Source of the DNA: Candidatus Cloacimonadota bacterium
GTDB taxonomy: Bacteria; Cloacimonadota; Cloacimonadia; Cloacimonadales; TCS61
NCBI GenBank assembly: GCA_030592835.1
Contig: JAUVIJ010000107.1
Coordinates: 1-6,859, forward strand
Direction: 5' to 3'
Length of the DNA: 6,859 nt
In this document: one piece after another, positions 5,450 through 6,859 of the stretch
How positions within the stretch are numbered: the stretch's first letter is position 1
Layout: the number at the start of each line of letters is the position of its first letter
The notes under the pieces: model-generated
Seen by the model: the letters and a program-made list of their open reading frames with translations, nothing else
The model's database searches: none
What the model was told of the DNA's origin: nothing
Made by a program: the position numbers and the translations under genes

Positions 5450-5467
5450 TCTCAAAAGGAGGGTATT

Positions 5468-5917
5468 ATGAGATATATATTCATGTTGATGATTTTATGT
5501 TTCCTGCTGCTTGCTTGCCAGCAGGCTGCTCAGGACATTCCTGACATTGTCAAAAACAGCTTCAAGGATTTATATCAGGATGCGGAAGACGTTGAGTGGG
5601 AAAAAGAAAACGGAAATTTCGAGGTTGAGTTTGAAATCGGAGAGGAAGAAATGTCCGTTTTATTCGATGAAAAAGGTAATGTGATCGAGATAGAGCTCGA
5701 TATCAAGGTCGAAGCTTTGCCGGATACGATCAGATTATTGCTGGCAAAAGATTTCGGTGATCACGAAATTCTGGAAGCCGTAAAAATCGTTAAAGACAGC
5801 CTTATCTATTATGAAGTAGAATTAGAAAAAGATGAAGCGGAAAAGGAAATAACCTTTGCTGAAAACGGTTCCATCTTTCATCTCGAAGCTGCCGAAGAAA
5901 AAAACGAGGATGAGTAA
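5468..5917 (+). CDS. Acidic lipoprotein with two PepSY-like repeats
   Basis: This gene encodes 149 residues from ATG 5468, preceded by AAAAGGAGGG (5454-5463) at 4 nt, the strongest ribosome site in the window. The N-terminus is a lipoprotein signal: a short positive start (MR), a hydrophobic stretch, and the lipobox LLAC with the lipidated Cys at 17. Gln at the next position would allow sorting to the outer membrane in a Gram-negative cell. The mature part is two tandem copies of one fold, about 24-77 (IPDIVKNSFKDLY...NGNFEVEFEIGEEEMSVLFDEKGNVIEIE) and 84-140 (LPDTIRLLL...SLIYYEVELEK...EITFAENGSIFHLE). Each shows P-D-x-(I/V)-x-helix, then Y/F-E-V-E strands, then F-x-x-x-G. This matches the PepSY-like family (PF11396-type) of Bacteroidota-like periplasmic proteins. 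It is extremely rich in Glu and Asp and ends EEKNEDE. Ligand binding or inhibition is possible; the role is not known. Confidence 0.85.
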   Translation: MRYIFMLMILCFLLLACQQAAQDIPDIVKNSFKDLYQDAEDVEWEKENGNFEVEFEIGEEEMSVLFDEKGNVIEIELDIKVEALPDTIRLLLAKDFGDHEILEAVKIVKDSLIYYEVELEKDEAEKEITFAENGSIFHLEAAEEKNEDE

Positions 5918-5938
5918 TCCCGATCTGATAAAAATCAA

Positions 5939-6535
5939 ATGAATAAGACTCTGATATTTGATCTTTCCGAAGTTCTGATCCGTGGTCTTATAGGCGTCGA
6001 AACAGTGATCAGTGCCAGAACAGGTAATCCTGCTCCTGCTGTGTTAAAAGCACTGGGCGGTACAAAATTGCGGCAGTTATGCCTGGCAGAAATTTCCGAG
6101 ATCGATTACTTTGAAGATATAATCTCTCATAATAACTGGGAGATTTCAGTCGAGGACCTTCAGAAAATAGTCAGAGAGAATTTTAATCTCCCTGTTCCCG
6201 GTATGCCGGATCTTATCCGAAGTTTAAAGAATAATTTTAATCTTGTACTGCACTCTGATCATGCTGCTGAATGGGTTGATTATATATTACAACAACACCG
6301 TTTTCTGCAATCCTCCTTTCAGTGGATCTTCTTCTCATTTCAACTGGGCTTTCTTAAGAAAGATCCTAATTCTTTTTCAATATTGTTGAACCGCATTGGA
6401 AAAACACCCGGTGAATGTGTTTTTATCGATGATGACGCTTATAATATCGAAGTTGCCGATTCCTTAGGCATCCAAACAGTCCATTTTAATGCTAAAACCG
6501 ATCTGGAATCGGAATTAGAAAGATTTATTTGCTAA
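5939..6535 (+). CDS. HAD-superfamily hydrolase, YihX/epoxide-hydrolase-N-like group
   Basis: This gene encodes 198 residues from ATG 5939, 21 bp after the lipoprotein stop, so probably the same transcript. The Shine-Dalgarno is weak. Motif I is IFDLSEVLI with nucleophile D8; the usual second Asp (D+2) is S10, as in HAD groups with D-L-G-x-V. A helical cap follows (about 17-85), with P-V-P-G-M at 85-89. Motif II is VLHSDH with S106. Motif III is the Lys of GFLKKDP (K140 or K141). Motif IV is VFIDDDAYNIEVADSLG with D164-D166. The closing sequence ADSLGIQTVHF is typical of subfamily IA phosphatases. All groups needed for Mg2+-dependent phosphoryl transfer from a small phosphate ester are present except the general acid/base D+2, so phosphatase turnover may be altered. 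The substrate is unknown. The length is normal for the family. Confidence 0.9.
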   Translation: MNKTLIFDLSEVLIRGLIGVETVISARTGNPAPAVLKALGGTKLRQLCLAEISEIDYFEDIISHNNWEISVEDLQKIVRENFNLPVPGMPDLIRSLKNNFNLVLHSDHAAEWVDYILQQHRFLQSSFQWIFFSFQLGFLKKDPNSFSILLNRIGKTPGECVFIDDDAYNIEVADSLGIQTVHFNAKTDLESELERFIC

Positions 6536-6560
6536 AAAAATAATATCTTCTTGCCTAAAA

Positions 6561-6701
6561 TTGCTCTTATGTCTTGAATATTTCAGAAATGCTTCAGAGG
6601 AGAAAATCAGTGAAGAAGTTAGAGTACATAATAATACTGGTGAAATCTATAAAAATAACAAAGAAATTAAAGACTGGATCTCAGACCTGAACCGGAGATA
6701 A
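6561..6701 (+). pseudogene. Coding-like remnant of unknown family
   Basis: This frame ends with TAA 6699-6701 and reads LEYFRNASEEKISEEV.. followed by HNNTGEIYKNNKEIKDWI and SDLNRR. Amino-acid use looks like a real soluble protein end (alternating charged and hydrophobic residues, a single Trp) and unlike random AT-rich sequence. There is no ATG in frame; TTG 6561 is the only plausible start and has no Shine-Dalgarno. It is therefore probably the 3' end of a lost gene. The competing frame from ATG 6589 or GTG 6610 (AGAGGAGA at 6596-6602 upstream, stop 6688-6690, rich in Lys and Ile) is a less protein-like alternative. I do not recognise a family. Confidence 0.35.
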
Positions 6702-6713
6702 AAGGAGGTTATT

Positions 6714-6755
6714 ATGTCGAAAACCTTCAATGCTTTAACCCAGATAATGCAATAG
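6714..6755 (+). pseudogene. 13-codon open frame after a strong Shine-Dalgarno; gene start remnant or leader peptide
   Basis: AAAGGAGG (6701-6708) lies 5 nt before ATG 6714. The frame reads MSKTFNALTQIMQ and stops at TAG 6753-6755. The beginning resembles the M-S-x-x-F-x-A-L-x-x-A start of capsule-type tyrosine kinases, but that is a weak resemblance over 10 residues. No continuation is found in other frames. It could be the stump of a deleted gene or a real leader peptide. The preceding remnant ends at 6701, directly at the Shine-Dalgarno, as in an operon. Confidence 0.35.
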
Positions 6756-6795
6756 AGGTTTAATAAAGAGTGGTAATATTTTATAGGGTGATGGG

Positions 6796-6845
6796 TTACA
6801 AAATTTTCATGCATATCATAAAGATATTCAGAAACAATTTTGTAA
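6796..6845. repeat. 50-bp hairpin with interrupted stem
   Basis: TTACAAAATT (6796-6805) pairs perfectly with AATTTTGTAA (6836-6845). Inside, ATATC (6814-6818) pairs with GATAT (6824-6828) around a 5-nt loop, leaving side loops of 8 and 7 nt. No T run follows, so it is not a standard terminator. The rest of 6756-6859 holds no gene that I can support. Confidence 0.55.
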
Positions 6846-6859
6846 TTCATTCACACATA

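Larger units (their letters stand above)
5220..5467. other. Structured intergenic region upstream of the lipoprotein
   Basis: No gene is visible in these 248 bp. A T9 run (5227-5235) follows the preceding stop but has no stem before it. A weak stem with two G-U pairs at 5298-5313 (GATGCC / GGCGTT, loop GTAT) is followed by TTTG and might act as a poor terminator. An 8-bp palindrome TCACGTGA lies at 5292-5299. Further on are the inverted repeats described separately. The promoter of the lipoprotein gene should lie here, but no -35/-10 pair is convincing. Confidence 0.4.

Noticed and set aside
1..6859. Integron gene-cassette array (many small same-strand genes with hairpins between)
   Set aside because: No attC-type R-Y-Y-Y-A-A-C / G-T-T-R-R-R-Y pairs at gene ends, no integrase, and the spacers do not share a common repeat.

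Overview
This is an AT-rich stretch of bacterial DNA in which every supportable gene reads on the + strand. Several starts are TTG or ATG with good Shine-Dalgarno sequences (GGAGGA, AGGAG, AAGGAGGG). There is a lipoprotein, and the protein families (short cupin, PepSY-like lipoprotein, zinc-ribbon rhomboid, four-helix DUF5668/LiaF-like protein) are ones I associate with the Bacteroidota/Cloacimonadota (FCB) side of the tree. That placement is an impression from family resemblance, not something the sequence proves.

Layout. Positions 1-660: the 3' end of a small HAD-type phosphatase-like gene, followed four bases later by a GNAT acetyltransferase gene broken by one extra base in an A run. Positions 661-1228: mostly non-coding or decayed sequence ending in the C-terminal remnant of an NtrC-type sigma-54 activator (end of the AAA+ lid plus Fis-type helix-turn-helix); its receiver and ATPase core are gone. 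Positions 1229-1856: a repeat-rich intergenic region with a nest of GTTCCCAAG-type inverted repeats and a 162-bp fold-back structure enclosing a perfect 16-bp hairpin. Positions 1857-2400: a small four-helix membrane protein whose 3' end overlaps a 51-codon N-terminal remnant of what I believe is a 4Fe-4S oxidoreductase.

Positions 2628-5219 hold four intact genes: a CPBP-family intramembrane protease, a rhomboid protease with two N-terminal zinc ribbons (36 bp downstream), a small cupin, and a two-helix membrane protein. The first two are close enough to be one transcription unit and put two unrelated intramembrane proteases side by side. Positions 5220-6535: a structured leader, a strongly translated acidic lipoprotein with two PepSY-like repeats, and a HAD-like hydrolase 21 bp after it. 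Positions 6536-6859: a coding-like remnant, a 13-codon open frame behind a near-perfect Shine-Dalgarno, and a 50-bp hairpin.

Reading the window as a whole: intact membrane and small soluble genes are interleaved with broken ones, either frameshifted or reduced to one end, plus intergenic fold-back repeats. This looks like a chromosomal region where genes are being lost and rearranged. I do not see a phage, transposase, CRISPR array, integron array, tRNA or rRNA. The most unusual items are the adjacent pair of intramembrane proteases with a zinc-ribbon rhomboid, and the nested fold-back repeat. I do not see convincing evidence of a wholly new system.
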